Of a stretch of 13,995 nucleotides of DNA, positions 13,387 through 13,995 are shown piece by piece. Position 1 is the first letter of the stretch. Each line of letters begins with the position of its first letter. The stretch is from Bordetella parapertussis. Lineage in GTDB: Bacteria; Pseudomonadota; Gammaproteobacteria; Burkholderiales; Burkholderiaceae_B. The notes beneath the pieces were generated by a model. The model did no database searches. It had not been told where the DNA came from and saw nothing but the letters and a program-made list of their open reading frames with translations. The translations under genes were made by a program, and so were the position numbers. The stretch spans positions 1 through 13,995 of the forward strand of contig CALQNE010000063.1 in assembly GCA_943331855.1 (NCBI GenBank). Direction: 5' to 3'.

Positions 13387-13995
13387 CTATGGCGCTCTCA
13401 GTAAATTGTCCAATAATTGAGACGTTGGTGTTTCTGGTTTAGTGGTGACATGTACGGTCGCTTTCTGTCGAACTTCTAACAAAACCGGATCTTTGGTGTT
13501 GCTCGAGAGCGGTAAAAGCGCTGCCCAGACGGCGACCTCATTTGGGTTGACCCGGTACGCTTTGACCAGATAGTTCAGCGCCTGCTCTTTTCTGTTTGCA
13601 GCCAACAAAAACTGCCCGTAATGTAACAATAGGTCAGGCTGCTCTGGAAATTTAACCAAGCCCTTGTGATAGACCTGTTCGGCCATGTCGCGTTTGCCGC
13701 GTTGAATAAAGAAACTTGCGACCTCATCGTAGATAATCGGCCAAGTCGGGTTGTAAGCAATAGTTGAGATATACGCGACCTCAGCCTCGTCGGGTTTTCC
13801 CAGACCAATTAAGGCATCGCCAATATTCGTGTAAGGCTGCCAGCGTTCGGGCCAAAAGACCTTGGCCTTGAGTCCGAATTCGAGCGCCTTTTCATATTGT
13901 TGTTGCTCGTTGAAGAGGTAGGACTGCGTAGTCATCGCTGGAACAAATTTTTGATCCGTTAGAAAAATACGATCAAGATCTTGTTGGGCTAATTC
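13387..13995 (-). CDS. TPR-repeat protein, 5' truncated by window
   Basis: A tetratricopeptide-repeat protein, open in frame to the last base of the window, so its start lies beyond 13995; the ATG at 13935 is internal, since the twenty codons before it (ELAQQDLDRIFLTDQKFVPA) keep the same helical character. At least three TPR units are visible, with the W/L-G-Y-A-P pattern: YTNIGDALIGLGKPDEAEVAY, YDEVASFFIQRGKRDMAEQVY, and LLHYGQFLLAANRKEQALNYL, followed by a linker rich in threonine and proline (KATVHVTTKPETPTSQ). TPR proteins mediate protein-protein contacts; no catalytic motif is seen. It directly precedes the exported amidohydrolase with a two-base gap and shares its operon. The N-terminus, and any signal peptide or catalytic domain, cannot be seen here. 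Confidence 0.85.
   Translation of the reverse strand, partial: ELAQQDLDRIFLTDQKFVPAMTTQSYLFNEQQQYEKALEFGLKAKVFWPERWQPYTNIGDALIGLGKPDEAEVAYISTIAYNPTWPIIYDEVASFFIQRGKRDMAEQVYHKGLVKFPEQPDLLLHYGQFLLAANRKEQALNYLVKAYRVNPNEVAVWAALLPLSSNTKDPVLLEVRQKATVHVTTKPETPTSQLLDNLLRAP

Noticed and set aside
1..13995. CRISPR array, transposon, prophage or tRNA in the window
   Set aside because: No regularly spaced direct repeats, no transposase or integrase frame, no terminal inverted-repeat pair and no cloverleaf with a CCA end were noticed on either strand.

Overview
The window looks like chromosomal DNA from a Burkholderiales-type betaproteobacterium, possibly of the Alcaligenaceae. This is a judgement from moderate G+C, the style of the encoded proteins (two GSTs, SlyX, a COG3618 amidohydrolase, an ArsJ module, a DUF442 protein, an FNR-boxed UspA), and is not a computed taxonomic result. 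I see no tRNA, rRNA, CRISPR array, insertion sequence, integrase or attachment site. Coding density is high and no gene-free stretch exceeds 300 bases; the longest, about 244 bp at 4599-4842, holds the divergent promoter region upstream of acr3.

Layout. Positions 1-1704 carry the 3' part of a metal-dependent amidohydrolase, a glutathione S-transferase six bases later, and a convergent slyX. Positions 1848-5865 form an arsenic-resistance block: an ArsJ-type glyceraldehyde-3-phosphate dehydrogenase and the organoarsenical exporter ArsJ in one operon, a perfect palindromic bidirectional terminator, an unrecognised four-TM protein on the minus strand, and an ACR3 arsenite exporter with its own promoter. 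Positions 5952-8622 hold an orphan ModA-like periplasmic binding protein and a minus-strand operon gst -> MFS transporter. Positions 8741-11133 hold a secreted formylglycine-generating-enzyme-like protein that lacks the catalytic cysteines, a DUF442 rhodanese-loop protein, a universal stress protein behind a perfect FNR/Anr box, and a Prx5-like peroxiredoxin behind a hairpin-rich leader. Positions 11250-13995 hold a YcaD-like MFS protein whose start abuts the peroxiredoxin terminator, and a minus-strand pair of a TPR protein (cut by the window edge) and an exported amidohydrolase two bases downstream of it.

How the genes work together. The clearest system is arsenic detoxification. The dehydrogenase is expected to use arsenate in place of phosphate to make 1-arseno-3-phosphoglycerate, which ArsJ exports, while ACR3 exports arsenite. 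No arsR, arsC or arsH is visible here, so regulator and reductase must lie elsewhere or be absent. The uspA and peroxiredoxin genes look like a low-oxygen/oxidative-stress neighbourhood. I found no complete, obviously undescribed multi-gene system; the best leads are the small membrane protein inside the arsenic block, the hairpin-rich peroxiredoxin leader, and the cysteine-less FGE-fold protein.
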